NCBI RefSeq assembly: GCF_013377785.1
Contig: NZ_JABXWT010000002.1
Coordinates: 205,505 to 269,504 of the forward strand
DNA from: Ruegeria haliotis
Lineage (GTDB): Bacteria > Pseudomonadota > Alphaproteobacteria > Rhodobacterales > Rhodobacteraceae
Length of the DNA: 64,000 nucleotides
Direction of reading: 5' to 3'
Under the pieces are notes generated by a model. The model was not told the DNA's origin and did no database searches. It saw nothing but the letters and a program-made list of their open reading frames with translations. Made by a program: the position numbers and the translations under genes. This document shows, one piece after another, positions 35,485-46,778 of the stretch (positions within the stretch are counted from its first letter, which is position 1; every line of letters begins with the position of its first letter).

Positions 35485-36090
35485 TCATGGATTCAACCTC
35501 TGCACATGCCACACGGAACTTGGCTCATCCCTTTGCCACCTGAAACGATCATGCAGGCGGAACGCCCCATCGGCCCAGAATTCAATCTCGGTCGGCACGA
35601 GTCTATAGCCACCCCAGTACGGAGGACGTGGCGGATTCGGCCCCAATTTTGCCGTCACCTTGGCAACCTCGGCCATCAAGGCCGTACGGCTGCTCAGCGG
35701 TTGCGACTGACGAGATGCCCACGCCCCCAACCGACTTTTGAGCGATCTTGACGCATAATACTCGTCAGCTTGAGGCCCACTCTCCCGAGTCAGTGTACCA
35801 CGAACTCGTATCTGGCGCCGCAATGATTTCCAGTGCATCACAAAAGCGGCCTTACCGGCACTATCCAACTCGGCGGCTTTGGCGCTTTCATAATTGGTAT
35901 AGAAGACGAACGCGGCGGCTTCGATTTCTTTCAACAATACCATGCGCACGTTTGGCATGCCGCTATCATCGACGGTCGCCAGAGCAATCGCGTTCGGATC
36001 GTTCACTTCGGTCTCTTCGGCCTCAGCCAGCCACCGCCCCGCTATTTCAAACGGATCGGCGCCAGCAAAAATGCCATCGCGCTCGCTCAT
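35485..36090 (-). CDS. pdxH: Pyridoxamine 5'-phosphate oxidase
   Basis: The 201-residue FMN enzyme makes pyridoxal phosphate from PNP or PMP. Hallmarks are [46 protein letters not shown] (FMN site) and the C-terminal [17 protein letters not shown] and RLNP. ATG 36090 has GGGGATGGA upstream; ATG 36096 is nearly equivalent. It is divergent from fabI. PLP made here serves the several aminotransferases in this window and elsewhere. Confidence 0.95.
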   Translation of the reverse strand: MSERDGIFAGADPFEIAGRWLAEAEETEVNDPNAIALATVDDSGMPNVRMVLLKEIEAAAFVFYTNYESAKAAELDSAGKAAFVMHWKSLRRQIRVRGTLTRESGPQADEYYASRSLKSRLGAWASRQSQPLSSRTALMAEVAKVTAKLGPNPPRPPYWGGYRLVPTEIEFWADGAFRLHDRFRWQRDEPSSVWHVQRLNP

Positions 36091-36225
36091 TTCCATCCCC
36101 TGGAATATAATGTTAACGACCCTAAGGCGAGAACCTGCTGCGGGCAAGAGCACACAGCCTTGATGCAGCGCAACCAATGGCATAAACCAATTCAACAAAT
36201 CGCGAAGACAGGCGGAGAACCAAAC

Positions 36226-37032
36226 ATGTCAAATCAGTTGATGGCTGGCAAACGCGGCCTCATCATGGGACTGGCCAATGACAAATCAATCGCATGGGGA
36301 ATCGCCCGCGCCTTGTCCAACGCCGGGGCCGAACTGGCCTTTTCTTATCAGGGTGATGCCTTGAAGAAACGGGTCGACCCGCTGGCAGCTCAACTCGGCA
36401 GTGAAATCGTCCTGCCCTGCGACGTCAGCAACGAAGGGTCGGTCGATGCCCTTTTCTCTTCACTCGAGGAAAAGTGGGGCAAGCTGGACTTCGTCGTCCA
36501 CGCGATCGGTTTTTCAGACAAGAACGAGCTGCGCGGGCGCTATGTCGATACCAGCCGCGCAAATTTCAAACTGACGATGGATGTGTCGGTTTACTCGTTC
36601 ACTGCCGTGATGCAGCGGGCCGAGAAGATGATGTCCGAGGGCAGCAGCGCCATCACGCTGACCTATTACGGTGCCGAACAAGTGATGCCGCACTATAATG
36701 TGATGGGCGTCGCCAAAGCTGCGCTGGAAGCGTCGGTCAAGTATCTGGCCGAGGATCTGGGCAAGGACGGTATCCGCGTCAACTCGATCTCGGCGGGTCC
36801 GATCAAGACGCTGGCCGCCAGTGGCATCGGCGATTTCCGCTACATCATGAAGTGGAACGAATACAACTCGCCCCTGCGACGCAACGTGACCATCGACGAT
36901 GTGGGCAAATCGGCACTGTATCTGCTGTCTGACCTCAGCAGCGGTGTGACCGGTGAAAACCTGCACGTAGATTCGGGCTACCACATCGTCGGCATGAAGG
37001 CCGTTGATGCACCGGACGTTGAAAAGGGTTAA
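36226..37032 (+). CDS. fabI: Enoyl-[acyl-carrier-protein] reductase (NADH)
   Basis: A 268-residue short-chain dehydrogenase with [17 protein letters not shown], the FabI-specific dinucleotide-binding start. The catalytic pair is Y157-x6-K164 within [13 protein letters not shown], and Y147 precedes it in [20 protein letters not shown] follows, as in E. coli FabI. It reduces trans-2-enoyl-ACP in the final step of fatty-acid elongation. ATG 36226 with GGAG is the start; the open frame extending to 35833 crosses the pdxH gene. gpt starts four bases after its stop. Confidence 0.95.
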   Translation: MSNQLMAGKRGLIMGLANDKSIAWGIARALSNAGAELAFSYQGDALKKRVDPLAAQLGSEIVLPCDVSNEGSVDALFSSLEEKWGKLDFVVHAIGFSDKNELRGRYVDTSRANFKLTMDVSVYSFTAVMQRAEKMMSEGSSAITLTYYGAEQVMPHYNVMGVAKAALEASVKYLAEDLGKDGIRVNSISAGPIKTLAASGIGDFRYIMKWNEYNSPLRRNVTIDDVGKSALYLLSDLSSGVTGENLHVDSGYHIVGMKAVDAPDVEKG

Positions 37033-37036
37033 GAAC

Positions 37037-37546
37037 ATGAGCGCCAAGGACCGCCTGCCCCACGAAAAAGGCTTTCATATCAGCTGGGATCAGATTCACC
37101 GCGATTCCCGTGCTTTGGCATGGCGTTTGGACGGACAAGGCCCGGATGACGGCGCATGGCGTGCGGTGGTGGCAATCACTCGGGGCGGCATGGCGCCTGC
37201 GATGATCGTCAGCCGCGAGCTGGACATTCGCACCGTTGATACGATCAGTGTCCGGTCCTACCATCATCAAGATCAAGGTCAGGCCGAAGTTTTGAAGGCA
37301 CCCGATGCGATTCTGATGGGCGATGGCGAAGGCATTCTGATCATCGATGACTTGGTCGATAGTGGCAAAACATTGGAGCTGGTGCGCGATATGTACCCCA
37401 AAGCTCATTTCGCGACGGTTTACGCCAAACCCAAAGGTCGTCCGATGGTCGACTCGTTTATTACTGAGGTCAGCCAGGACACATGGATCTTTTTCCCATG
37501 GGATATGGCCCTTCAGTATGTTCAACCATATCGCGGCACAGACTGA
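37037..37546 (+). CDS. gpt: Xanthine phosphoribosyltransferase
   Basis: The 169-residue purine salvage enzyme has the PRPP-binding motif [13 protein letters not shown] and the upstream [20 protein letters not shown] loop. It converts xanthine or guanine and PRPP to XMP or GMP. The C-terminal FPWDMALQY is typical of the GPT class. It lies four bases behind fabI and 60 before the aminotransferase gene, so these form a loose operon. Confidence 0.9.
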   Translation: MSAKDRLPHEKGFHISWDQIHRDSRALAWRLDGQGPDDGAWRAVVAITRGGMAPAMIVSRELDIRTVDTISVRSYHHQDQGQAEVLKAPDAILMGDGEGILIIDDLVDSGKTLELVRDMYPKAHFATVYAKPKGRPMVDSFITEVSQDTWIFFPWDMALQYVQPYRGTD

Positions 37547-37606
37547 CCCTTTCTATTTAAACCAAAGCGTGCGGCAGGCCCGCGCTGAAATGCTCAGGGA
37601 TGGCGT

Positions 37607-38782
37607 ATGACTCAAACCCGCACAGCCGCCACATTTGCCCCTCCGGTGATGGAAGCGCGTCGGTGGTTGGACGGCGTCACATTCACAGCTGATCGTCCGC
37701 TGATCAATGTCAGTCAGGCGGCTCCGGTTGATCCGCCACCACTGGCGCTGCGTCAAGCTATGGCTGAGTTTGCAGTAACCGAGGACAGCGCGCATCTTTA
37801 TGGCCCGGTGTTGGGTAACGATGATCTGCGGTCCGAACTGGCCGTTCAGATTGGAAACCACTACACGGCAGGAATCCGGACGCAACAGGTCGCCATCACA
37901 TCCGGATGCAATCAAGCTTTTTCTGCGGTGATTTCGGCCCTCACCGATCAGGATGACGAAGTCATCCTGCCAACCCCATGGTATTTCAATCACAAAATGT
38001 GGTTGGACATGGCAGGCGTGCGCACGGTTGAACTTCCCACCGGGGATGACCTGCTGCCCGACCCGGACAAGGCGCGCGCGCTGATCACGAACAGAACACG
38101 TGCCATCGCGCTGGTTACGCCCAACAATCCGGGCGGCGTCGAATACCCTGCCGATCTGGTCCGTGCTTTTTATGATCTGGCCCGCGAGACCGGAATTCGT
38201 TTGATAGTCGATGAAACCTATCGCGATTTTGACAGCCGCAGCGGCCCGCCTCATGAGTTGTTCCAGCAATCAGGTTGGGACGATACGCTGGTGCATCTCT
38301 ATTCGTTTTCCAAGGCTTACCGCCTGACAGGGCACCGGGTCGGCGCGATTGCCACTAGTGAATCGCTTCTGTCCGAGATCGAAAAATTTCTGGACACCGT
38401 AGCAATCTGCCCGGGGCAGATCGGGCAGTTTGCAGCCCTTTGGGGTATGCGGAACCTGCCTCACTGGCTGGCCGACGAACGGGATGAAATCCTTGACCGG
38501 CGCGCTGCAATCTCGGACCGGATGCCAGAGCTGACCGCCAAAGGCTGGCGGTTGCTGGGTCTCGGCGCTTACTTCGCTTATCTGGAACATCCTTTCGACA
38601 TACCGTCGGATGAACTGGCCCGCCGTCTGGTGGCCGAAGCCGGTATTCTCTTGCTACCCGGCACCATGTTCATGCCCAATCATGATCCGGCTGGAAAACG
38701 GCAGGTTCGCATCGCTTTTGCCAATCTCGACCGCGCTGGCATTGGCCAATTGTTCAACCGTTTGCAGACCCTGTCCTTCTAA
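37607..38782 (+). CDS. Fold-type I aminotransferase
   Basis: The 391-residue PLP enzyme has QVAITSGCNQAFSAVIS, VTPNNPGGVEYPADLV, DETYRDFDSRSG and the Schiff-base lysine in LYSFSKAYRLTGHRVGAIA, with RVRIAFANLDR-type C-terminal arginine (QVRIAF). It belongs to the same class I/II branch as the 25.1 kb aminotransferase but is not a close duplicate. Substrate unknown. ATG 37607 is preceded by GGGATGGCGT. It is followed by ppiD. Confidence 0.87.
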   Translation: MTQTRTAATFAPPVMEARRWLDGVTFTADRPLINVSQAAPVDPPPLALRQAMAEFAVTEDSAHLYGPVLGNDDLRSELAVQIGNHYTAGIRTQQVAITSGCNQAFSAVISALTDQDDEVILPTPWYFNHKMWLDMAGVRTVELPTGDDLLPDPDKARALITNRTRAIALVTPNNPGGVEYPADLVRAFYDLARETGIRLIVDETYRDFDSRSGPPHELFQQSGWDDTLVHLYSFSKAYRLTGHRVGAIATSESLLSEIEKFLDTVAICPGQIGQFAALWGMRNLPHWLADERDEILDRRAAISDRMPELTAKGWRLLGLGAYFAYLEHPFDIPSDELARRLVAEAGILLLPGTMFMPNHDPAGKRQVRIAFANLDRAGIGQLFNRLQTLSF

Positions 38783-38866
38783 GCTTGCCCCCCGGCGGTG
38801 CGCGTCGTATTCAGGGCCGCAACCGACGGGGCAGATACCTGCCGCAAGAAGCACGAAGAGGGCACC

Positions 38867-40708
38867 ATGGCCGCAGGCGCAAAAAGTCTTTCGAAAACCT
38901 TTGTCTGGATTCTGATGGGCCTTTTGATGCTGGGCCTTGCCGGCTTTGGCGCCGTCAACCTCAGCGGAACCATCCGAACAGTGGCGCAGGTGGGCGACGA
39001 AAGCATCTCGGTCGATACTTATGTGCGAGAGTTGCAGCGCGAAATCCGCGCGGTCGAGGCACAGACTGGCCAACAAATGCAAATGTCGCAGGCCCGCGAG
39101 CTGGGTCTGGAACAGCTGGCCCTGTCGCGTCTGACGGCGCTGGCCGCTTTGGACAACGAGGTCGCGCAGCTCGGCATCTCGATCGGAGATGAGAACCTGC
39201 AGGAAGAGATCGTCTCGATCCCGGCCTTTCAGGGCGTCAACGGTTCGTTCGACCGTGATGCCTATCAGTTCCAGCTGGATCAGGTCGGTATGACGGATTC
39301 TGAATTCGAATCGGATCTGCGCAAGGAATCCGCACGCACGCTTGTTCAGGGTGCGGTGATCAGCGGTGTGAAAATGCCCACCACCCTGTCAGACACTCTG
39401 ACGGATTTTGTTGGCGCCCGGCGCAGCTTTACCGTCGCGACCGTTGGGGTCGATGCGCTGGCCACACCGGTCGCCGATCCTACGGACGCGCAGGTTCAGG
39501 CCTATTACGACGAAAACTCGGACCAGTTCACCCTGCCCCGCACCAAGCGCCTGACATACGCCATCCTGTCGCCCGAGATGCTGTTGGACACAGTTGAGAT
39601 TGACGAAGACTCGCTGCGCCGTCTGTATGATCAGCGATCTGCCGAATACCAGCAGCCCGAGCGCCGTCTGGTCGAACGCCTGAACTTCTCCGACGAAGCA
39701 GCGGCAAACGATGCCAAAGCGCAACTGGAGGTCGGCGGAACATCGTTTGAACAATTGGTTCGCGAACGGCAGCTTGAACTCAGCGATATCGACCTCGGCG
39801 ACGTGACCCGCGACGATCTGGGTGAAGCCGCCGATGCCGTTTTTGCCGCCGAGCTTGATACAGTCGTTGGACCGTTGTCTTCGGTTTTTGGTCCGGCCCT
39901 GTTTCGCATCAATGGTTCGCTGGCGGCGAACAATGTGCCATTTGAGGATGCTGAACCTGCGTTGCGCGAAGAGTTGGCCGCAGATCGCGCCCGTCGCCTG
40001 ATCGAGGCGCAATCTGAAGACATCAACGATATGCTGGCCGGTGGTGCCACACTGGAAGAGTTGGCCAACGAGACGGAAATGGAACTGGGACAGATCGACT
40101 GGAGCCGTGACAGTGCCGAGCGTGTGGCGGCTTATGACGGGTTCCGCGTCGCCGCCGAAGCTGTACGCGAGGGCGATTTCCCCGAAGTGGCCTTTCTGGA
40201 AGATGGATCAATCTTTGCCCTCCGTCTGAACGAAGTTCTCCCGCAGCGACCCGAACCACTGGACAGCGCACATGAACGTGTTGTGGCGGCGTGGGTGCAG
40301 ACCGAGACAAACAAGGCATTGCAGGAACAAGCTGGTTCGGCGCTGACCCAACTAGCCACGGATGGCGACTTTGCAGCGACTGGCCTGCCGTTCCGCGTTG
40401 AAAATGCCTTGACGCGTACAGCATTCCTCGAAGATGTCCCGGCAGATTTCATGACAGAAGTCTTTGAAATGGAGCCCGGTGACCTGAGAGTCATTGGCGG
40501 CAACGGATCAGCCCTGATTGTACGTCTGGATGAAGTTCTGCCCCCTGCAGAGACCGATGAACTGCGTCAAATGCAGCAAGCCCTGTCCGCTCAGTTGGAT
40601 CAGGCGTTGGCCCAGAACATTTTCGACGCCTATGTGCGCGATGCTCAAACCCGGGCCCGCCCGGTCATCGACCAGCAGGCGTTGAACGCCGTGCAGGCGA
40701 GCTATTAA
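38867..40708 (+). CDS. ppiD: Periplasmic folding chaperone, PpiD/SurA type
   Basis: The 613-residue protein has one N-terminal membrane anchor (about residues 11-31) and a large periplasmic part. The SurA-like N-terminal region (VGDESISVDTYVRELQREI) precedes a parvulin-like PPIase-related region near residues 250-345 (EAAANDAKAQLEVGGTSFEQ). It assists folding of exported proteins. It is placed as PpiD by architecture; catalytic activity in the PPIase-like region is not evident, as in E. coli PpiD. ATG 38867 has GAAGAGGGC upstream. trpE starts 11 bases past its stop. Confidence 0.85.
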   Translation: MAAGAKSLSKTFVWILMGLLMLGLAGFGAVNLSGTIRTVAQVGDESISVDTYVRELQREIRAVEAQTGQQMQMSQARELGLEQLALSRLTALAALDNEVAQLGISIGDENLQEEIVSIPAFQGVNGSFDRDAYQFQLDQVGMTDSEFESDLRKESARTLVQGAVISGVKMPTTLSDTLTDFVGARRSFTVATVGVDALATPVADPTDAQVQAYYDENSDQFTLPRTKRLTYAILSPEMLLDTVEIDEDSLRRLYDQRSAEYQQPERRLVERLNFSDEAAANDAKAQLEVGGTSFEQLVRERQLELSDIDLGDVTRDDLGEAADAVFAAELDTVVGPLSSVFGPALFRINGSLAANNVPFEDAEPALREELAADRARRLIEAQSEDINDMLAGGATLEELANETEMELGQIDWSRDSAERVAAYDGFRVAAEAVREGDFPEVAFLEDGSIFALRLNEVLPQRPEPLDSAHERVVAAWVQTETNKALQEQAGSALTQLATDGDFAATGLPFRVENALTRTAFLEDVPADFMTEVFEMEPGDLRVIGGNGSALIVRLDEVLPPAETDELRQMQQALSAQLDQALAQNIFDAYVRDAQTRARPVIDQQALNAVQASY

Positions 40709-40719
40709 ACGAGACCGAC

Positions 40720-42231
40720 ATGGCCCTGACACCAGATTTCGATACCTTCGCGCGCGCCTATGAAGCGGGTGAAAACCAAGTCGTATACACTCGCCTTGCC
40801 GCCGATCTGGACACACCCGTTTCGCTGATGTTCAAGCTGACGGGCGCGCAGAAAGACGCCTTCATGCTCGAGTCGGTCACTGGTGGTGAAGTGCGCGGGC
40901 GCTATTCGATCATCGGTATGAAACCGGATCTGGTCTGGCGCTGTCATGGTGAGACATCTGCACTGAATCGTTCGGCCCGTTTCGATGCCGACGCCTTCAC
41001 GCCGCAAGACGGCAACCCGTTGGACAATCTGCGCGCCTTGCTCGCCGAAAGTCGCATCGCCCTACCCGATGATCTGCCGCAAGCAGCGGCAGGCCTATTC
41101 GGCTATTTGGGGTACGATATGGTGCGGCTGGTCGAATACCTGCCGGACGTGAATCCCGATCCGCTGGGCCTGCCGGACGCGATTATGCTGCGCCCTTCGG
41201 TCGTCGCGGTTCTGGACGGGGTGAAGGGCGAAGTAACAGTTGTCTCCCCCGCCTGGGTCAGCGACGGTCAATCGGCCAAAGCCGCCTATGCGCAGGCCGC
41301 CGAACGCGTGATGGACGCCGTGCGTGATCTGGAACGCGCGATGCCTGCGGAAACACGCGATCTGGGCGACGCACATGAAGTCGCCCCGCCCGTTTCGAAT
41401 TTCACCAAATCCGGCTACATGGAAGCGGTCGAGAAGGCCAAGGACTACATCCGCGCAGGCGACATCTTTCAGGTCGTTCCGGCACAACGTTGGACGCAGG
41501 AATTCCCGCTGCCGCCGTTTGCGCTGTATCGTTCGCTGCGGCGTACGAATCCGTCGCCGTTCATGTTCTATTTCAACTTCGGCGGCTTTCAGGTGGTTGG
41601 CGCCAGCCCGGAAATTCTGGTGCGCGTCTTTGGCAACGAAGTTACGATTCGACCTATTGCTGGCACCCGCCCTCGCGGTGCGACGCCCGAAGAGGATAAA
41701 GCGAACGAAGTGGACCTGCTGGCCGACAAAAAGGAATTGGCAGAACACCTGATGCTGCTGGATCTGGGCCGCAACGACACGGGTCGTGTGGCCAAGATCG
41801 GCACCGTACGCCCGACCGAAGAGTTCATCATCGAACGCTACAGCCACGTCATGCACATCGTATCCAACGTTGTCGGTGAACTGGCCGAGGGCAAGGACGC
41901 GCTGGACGCTTTCTTTGCCGGGATGCCCGCGGGCACCGTTTCAGGTGCACCGAAGGTGCGCGCGATGGAAATCATCGACGAGCTGGAGCCCGAAAAACGC
42001 GGCGTCTATGGCGGCGGCGTGGGGTATTTCAGCGCGGGGGGCGACATGGATATGTGCATCGCCCTGCGCACGGCGATCGTGAAGGATCACAAACTGTATA
42101 TTCAGGCCGGTGGTGGCGTCGTCTATGATAGCGATCCCGAATCGGAATACATGGAGACCGTCCACAAATCCAACGCCATCCGTCGGGCTGCGGCGGATGC
42201 GGCGCGTTTCACGGGCTCAGGCAACAGTTAA
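40720..42231 (+). CDS. trpE: Anthranilate synthase component I
   Basis: The 503-residue chorismate-utilising enzyme has the inhibitor-binding N-terminus MLESVTGGEVRGRYSIIGM and the catalytic core FQVVPAQRW, IRPIAGTRPRGATPEEDK, HLMLLDLGRNDTGRVA and FAGMPAGTVSGAPKVRAMEII. It makes anthranilate from chorismate with TrpG. The leader peptide normally used for attenuation is absent because only 11 bases separate it from ppiD. It ends in a strong terminator, and trpG lies 1.67 kb further on, past an opposite-strand gene. Confidence 0.97.
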   Translation: MALTPDFDTFARAYEAGENQVVYTRLAADLDTPVSLMFKLTGAQKDAFMLESVTGGEVRGRYSIIGMKPDLVWRCHGETSALNRSARFDADAFTPQDGNPLDNLRALLAESRIALPDDLPQAAAGLFGYLGYDMVRLVEYLPDVNPDPLGLPDAIMLRPSVVAVLDGVKGEVTVVSPAWVSDGQSAKAAYAQAAERVMDAVRDLERAMPAETRDLGDAHEVAPPVSNFTKSGYMEAVEKAKDYIRAGDIFQVVPAQRWTQEFPLPPFALYRSLRRTNPSPFMFYFNFGGFQVVGASPEILVRVFGNEVTIRPIAGTRPRGATPEEDKANEVDLLADKKELAEHLMLLDLGRNDTGRVAKIGTVRPTEEFIIERYSHVMHIVSNVVGELAEGKDALDAFFAGMPAGTVSGAPKVRAMEIIDELEPEKRGVYGGGVGYFSAGGDMDMCIALRTAIVKDHKLYIQAGGGVVYDSDPESEYMETVHKSNAIRRAAADAARFTGSGNS

Positions 42232-42233
42232 AC

Positions 42234-42268
42234 AAAAGGGCGGCAGATCCTGAGATCGCCGCCCTTTT
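42234..42268. terminator. Bidirectional terminator between trpE and deacetylase gene
   Basis: GGGCGGC (42238-42244), a bulged A, then GATC pairs through a CTGA loop with GATCGCCGCCC (42254-42264). AAAA precedes and TTTTT follows, so it works for both converging genes. Confidence 0.9.
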
Positions 42269-42285
42269 TGCTCATTCTGCGAAAT

Positions 42286-43701
42286 TTACTGGATTTCTTT
42301 CATCATGACCGCCGAGATTGGGGCCATGGCTACGCGGCTGCCACGATCCTCTAACCCCCAAAGCAGCAAGGCTGAGATTGTCTCGGGGCGGACCCGACCC
42401 AACATCACAACGGTCCCCTCCTGACCAGCCCGGAAGGCCGCCTGATCCAGAAAACGGCGCATGATACCGGGATCCTGCCGGGCCCCGTCGATGTCGCGGA
42501 ACACCACACCCGAAGGAACCCCGTTGCGCGCCGCCAGCTTTTGCACTGTATTCAGACCGTTGTCCTGCATGATCAGGCCACGCCCGGTTCCACCTGCAAT
42601 TGCGGCCACCTGATCAGCCAGTTTCCGGTTGCCCTGAATACCCGTCTCGACACCTTCGAGAATTCCAACGGTTTCGGGCAAAGTATCCAGCCAGACGGCC
42701 AATGAAACCTCGGCATCCTGCGCGCTGGCTGCTTCGGGCATATCGGCCAGCGCCAGCACCTCGAACCCGGCAGCGCGGTGTTGCGCCATCTTACTGACCG
42801 CATTGGGATCAGACGGGCTGACGGCAAAGCTGATCGGATACGGGAAATCTTGCAGTGCTTCGGCCCCGAAAGAGCCCTCATCATCAATCAGGATGATGGA
42901 CATCAGTGGCTTGGAATCGGGGTTGTCAAAGGTGGCAGCGAAAGCCTCGATCGGGTTGCCGGATACACTTTCGACTTCAACACTGACTTCCTCGGTTGGG
43001 GCATCATCACGGTCGGTCAGCGGGACGACCCGCGTACCTACAATTGAATTGCTTGCAGAGGTCTGTTCGCCACCAATCTGAGGCAAAGCCGCTATCCGAG
43101 GCAATTCGCGAGGCAGCACGTCTTCGTCCCCTTCGACAGCAATGGGGCTATTTTCGAACGGGTTTTCGACCTCTGGGTCTTGAATGACCTCAGGTGATTC
43201 CGGCGCGAATTCCGGTAGAATCACCGCCACCTCTTCGCTTTCCGGTTCGGCCGGCGGTGCTGGCGTTTCATCAATCGTCACCGGTTGTTCTTCGTCCTGC
43301 GGAGAAGCCGGTGCCGAGCTTGGCGCAGGCGGTGTCGCTGGCGGTTCGATCACAACAGACACTTCGGTCGAGACAGTCGGATCGGGTTGTTCAAGCTCCT
43401 GCGTCGCTCCACCGATTGTCGGTTGCGTATCCGGCGCTGAATCAATCTCGGACAGGTCTGCCAAACCCTCGGCTTCTTCCTCGGCGGCTTTCGGCGCAAG
43501 GGGGGGCAATTCCACCAGATCAGCGTCTGATCCGGCCTCTGCAATCCCCGCCGAACTTTCCGGTACTTCGACCGGTGCGGCTTTGGGAGTCTGAGTTGCC
43601 ACAACCGACTTGTTGGCCAACGGCGTGCTCAATGACAATACCGCGCCTAAAATCAAAACAACGACCGCCCCTGCGATCATTCCTCCGAAAAATCCGCCCA
43701 T
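42286..43701 (-). CDS. Divergent polysaccharide deacetylase family protein
   Basis: The 471-residue protein has one N-terminal membrane segment (residues 1-25). A very long acidic, Pro/Glu/Ala/Thr-rich linker spans about residues 35-200, giving many PP and EE repeats. A C-terminal deacetylase-like domain includes SFAVSPSDPNAV, QDNGLNTVQKLAA and GVVFRDIDG. This fits the divergent polysaccharide deacetylase (YibQ-type) family. Anchored in the inner membrane, it may act on periplasmic glycans. ATG 43701 with GAGGCAAGAG is preferred; the upstream frame to 43761 is unlikely. It sits on the opposite strand between trpE and trpG. Confidence 0.83.
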   Translation of the reverse strand: MGGFFGGMIAGAVVVLILGAVLSLSTPLANKSVVATQTPKAAPVEVPESSAGIAEAGSDADLVELPPLAPKAAEEEAEGLADLSEIDSAPDTQPTIGGATQELEQPDPTVSTEVSVVIEPPATPPAPSSAPASPQDEEQPVTIDETPAPPAEPESEEVAVILPEFAPESPEVIQDPEVENPFENSPIAVEGDEDVLPRELPRIAALPQIGGEQTSASNSIVGTRVVPLTDRDDAPTEEVSVEVESVSGNPIEAFAATFDNPDSKPLMSIILIDDEGSFGAEALQDFPYPISFAVSPSDPNAVSKMAQHRAAGFEVLALADMPEAASAQDAEVSLAVWLDTLPETVGILEGVETGIQGNRKLADQVAAIAGGTGRGLIMQDNGLNTVQKLAARNGVPSGVVFRDIDGARQDPGIMRRFLDQAAFRAGQEGTVVMLGRVRPETISALLLWGLEDRGSRVAMAPISAVMMKEIQ

Positions 43702-43898
43702 TACTCTTGCCTCTCGCCTCTTCCAATGCCGTGCTCGTCGTCGCGCCATCTGTCGCAGCACTGATCTTGCTGGCGCGTTTGGAACGGGATGTCCCCTTGA
43801 CGCTGCCGCACAAGCCTGAGCATGTATGTCCCGACATTATACCGTGGCCTAAGGCTGCATCGCCAGCCTGAAATGCCCAAGCCGAGATAAGTGCCCAA

Positions 43899-44476
<578 letters not shown>

Positions 44477-44480
<4 letters not shown>

Positions 44481-45496
44481 GTGACGCGCTAAAGCCGCTG
44501 ATCGGAACCGCAGCCGACCGCCCCCTGACCCGTGCCGAAGCAGAGCAGGCCTTTGGTATTCTGTTTAACGGCGAAGCCACGCCCAGCCAGATCGGCGGTT
44601 TGCTGATGGCGATGCGTACGCGCGGTGAAACGGTTGATGAATATGCCGCTGCCGCCGCAGTAATGCGCGCCAAGTGCAATGCGGTAAACGCACCCGTGGG
44701 TGCGATTGATATCGTCGGAACGGGCGGTGATGGTAAAGGTACGCTGAACATCTCGACCGCGACGGCCTTTGTCGTTGCTGGCGCAGGTGTCACGGTCGCC
44801 AAGCATGGCAACCGCAACCTGAGCTCCAAATCTGGCGCGGCGGATGCGTTGGGTCAGATGGGCATCAACGTGATGGTTGGACCACAAACCGTTGAAAGGG
44901 CGCTAAAAGACGTTGGTATCGGCTTTATGATGGCACCGATGCACCATCCAGCTATCGCCCATGTCATGCCCTCACGGCAAGAGCTGGGAACGCGCACGAT
45001 TTTCAACATTCTTGGTCCGTTGACCAACCCAGCGGGCGTCAAACGCCAGCTAACCGGCGCCTTCAGTCGCGAGTTGATCCGCCCCATGGCGGAAACGCTG
45101 GACTTGCTGGGGGCCGAGCGCGCCTGGCTGGTTCACGGATCGGATGGAACGGACGAATTGACCATCACCGGGGTCAGTTGGGTGGCGGCCTTGGAAAACG
45201 GCACCGTCAAGGATGTCGAGTTGCACCCCGAGGATGCGGGCCTGCCCGTGCATCCGTTCGAGGACATTCTCGGCGGTACACCAGAGGAAAATGCAATTGC
45301 CTTCCGCGCCCTTTTGGATGGCGCACCCTCGGCTTATCGCGACGCAGTGTTACTGAATTCAGCGGCAGCGCTGGTTGTTGCTGACGCAGCAAGTGATTTA
45401 CGCGAAGGCGTCGCAAAAGCCGCCGAGAGCATCGACAGCGGCAAGGCCAAAGATAAGATCACCGCCCTCGCCCGCATGACACAGGAAGCCGCATGA
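44477..45496 (+). CDS. trpD: Anthranilate phosphoribosyltransferase
   Basis: The 339-residue enzyme has the PRPP-binding glycine stretch [20 protein letters not shown] and [18 protein letters not shown], with [15 protein letters not shown]. It joins anthranilate to PRPP. It overlaps trpG and trpC in ATGA junctions. Confidence 0.97.
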
Positions 45497-46305
45497 CCGA
45501 GACCGTTCTGGACAAAATCAAAGCCTACAAACTGGAAGAAGTCGCGGCTGACAAAGCACGTAAGCCTTTGGAAACGCTGGAGAGCGAAGCCAGAGGCGCC
45601 CCCGAGGTGCGTGGCTTTGCCAAGGCATTGCAGACCGCATCACGACAGGGCTATGGGCTGATTGCCGAGGTCAAGAAAGCCAGCCCAAGCAAAGGGTTGA
45701 TCCGTCCGGACTTTGATCCGCCCGAATTGGCCAAAGCCTATGAAGAAGGCGGCGCGGCTTGTCTGTCTGTCCTGACCGACACACCCAGCTTTCAGGGCGC
45801 CAAAGAATACCTGACACAGGCCCGCGCCGCGACAACGTTGCCCGCGCTTCGCAAGGATTTCATGTACGATCCCTATCAGGTGGTCGAAGCCCGCGCGTTG
45901 GGGGCGGATTGCATACTGATCATCATGGCATCGGTCGAGGATGATCAGGCCGCCGAACTGGAGCAGACAGCGTTTGACTGGGGCATGGACGTTCTGATCG
46001 AAGTTCATGACGAAGCGGAACTGGAGCGTGCTGCGCAACTGAAAAGCCCGTTGATCGGCATAAACAACCGCAATCTCAAGACGTTCGAGACCACTCTTGA
46101 TACGACACGGCGGTTGTCAAAACTGGTTCCGGGCGACCGAACCATTGTGTGCGAAAGCGGTCTGAGCAAACCCGAAGATCTATCCGATATTGCCCGCTAT
46201 GGCGCGCGTTGCTTTCTGATTGGCGAAAGCCTCATGCGGCAGGACGATGTGGCCTCGGCCACGCGCCACCTGCTGGCCAATCCTCTGATCCCCGGAGTGA
46301 TGTGA
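45493..46305 (+). CDS. trpC: Indole-3-glycerol phosphate synthase
   Basis: The 270-residue TIM-barrel enzyme has [19 protein letters not shown] (catalytic Lys and Glu-Val-Lys start), [16 protein letters not shown] and [10 protein letters not shown]. It ring-closes CdRP to indole glycerol phosphate. The separate TrpF enzyme is not fused and is not in this window. It overlaps moaC by one base. Confidence 0.97.
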   Translation: MTETVLDKIKAYKLEEVAADKARKPLETLESEARGAPEVRGFAKALQTASRQGYGLIAEVKKASPSKGLIRPDFDPPELAKAYEEGGAACLSVLTDTPSFQGAKEYLTQARAATTLPALRKDFMYDPYQVVEARALGADCILIIMASVEDDQAAELEQTAFDWGMDVLIEVHDEAELERAAQLKSPLIGINNRNLKTFETTLDTTRRLSKLVPGDRTIVCESGLSKPEDLSDIARYGARCFLIGESLMRQDDVASATRHLLANPLIPGVM

Positions 46306-46778
46306 TGCCGCTGACCCATTTCGACGCGCAAGGCCAGGCGCATATGGTGGATGTCTCGGACAAAGCGATTACGGATCGTGTCGCTGTGGCAGCCGCTCAT
46401 ATCAAAATGGCCCGCGAGACCTTTGACATTATTTCCGAAGGTCGCGCCAAGAAAGGTGATGTCTTGGGGGTCGCACGCTTGGCAGGCATCATGGGCGCCA
46501 AGAAAACACCCGACCTTATTCCGCTCTGCCACCCTTTGCCAGTGACAAAGGTTTCGGTAGAGCTTTCGCTGGACCCGGATCTCCCCGGTGTACAGATCGA
46601 GGCCACCGTTAAAACCTCCGGCCAAACAGGCGTAGAGATGGAAGCGCTGACCGCAGCATCAACGGCGGCGTTGACAGTGTATGACATGACCAAAGCCGTC
46701 GATAAAGCCATGGAGATCGGCGGCCTGCGTGTTCTCCTGAAGGATGGCGGAAAATCAGGACGTTACGAAGCAAAATGA
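46305..46778 (+). CDS. moaC: Cyclic pyranopterin monophosphate synthase
   Basis: The 157-residue Moco enzyme completes cPMP with MoaA. Conserved segments are [33 protein letters not shown] and [24 protein letters not shown] 46305 follows TGATG overlap with trpC and GGAG. The track frame opening at 46149 is an out-of-frame shadow over trpC for its first part. It is coupled to moeA by ATGA. Confidence 0.96.
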   Translation: MPLTHFDAQGQAHMVDVSDKAITDRVAVAAAHIKMARETFDIISEGRAKKGDVLGVARLAGIMGAKKTPDLIPLCHPLPVTKVSVELSLDPDLPGVQIEATVKTSGQTGVEMEALTAASTAALTVYDMTKAVDKAMEIGGLRVLLKDGGKSGRYEAK

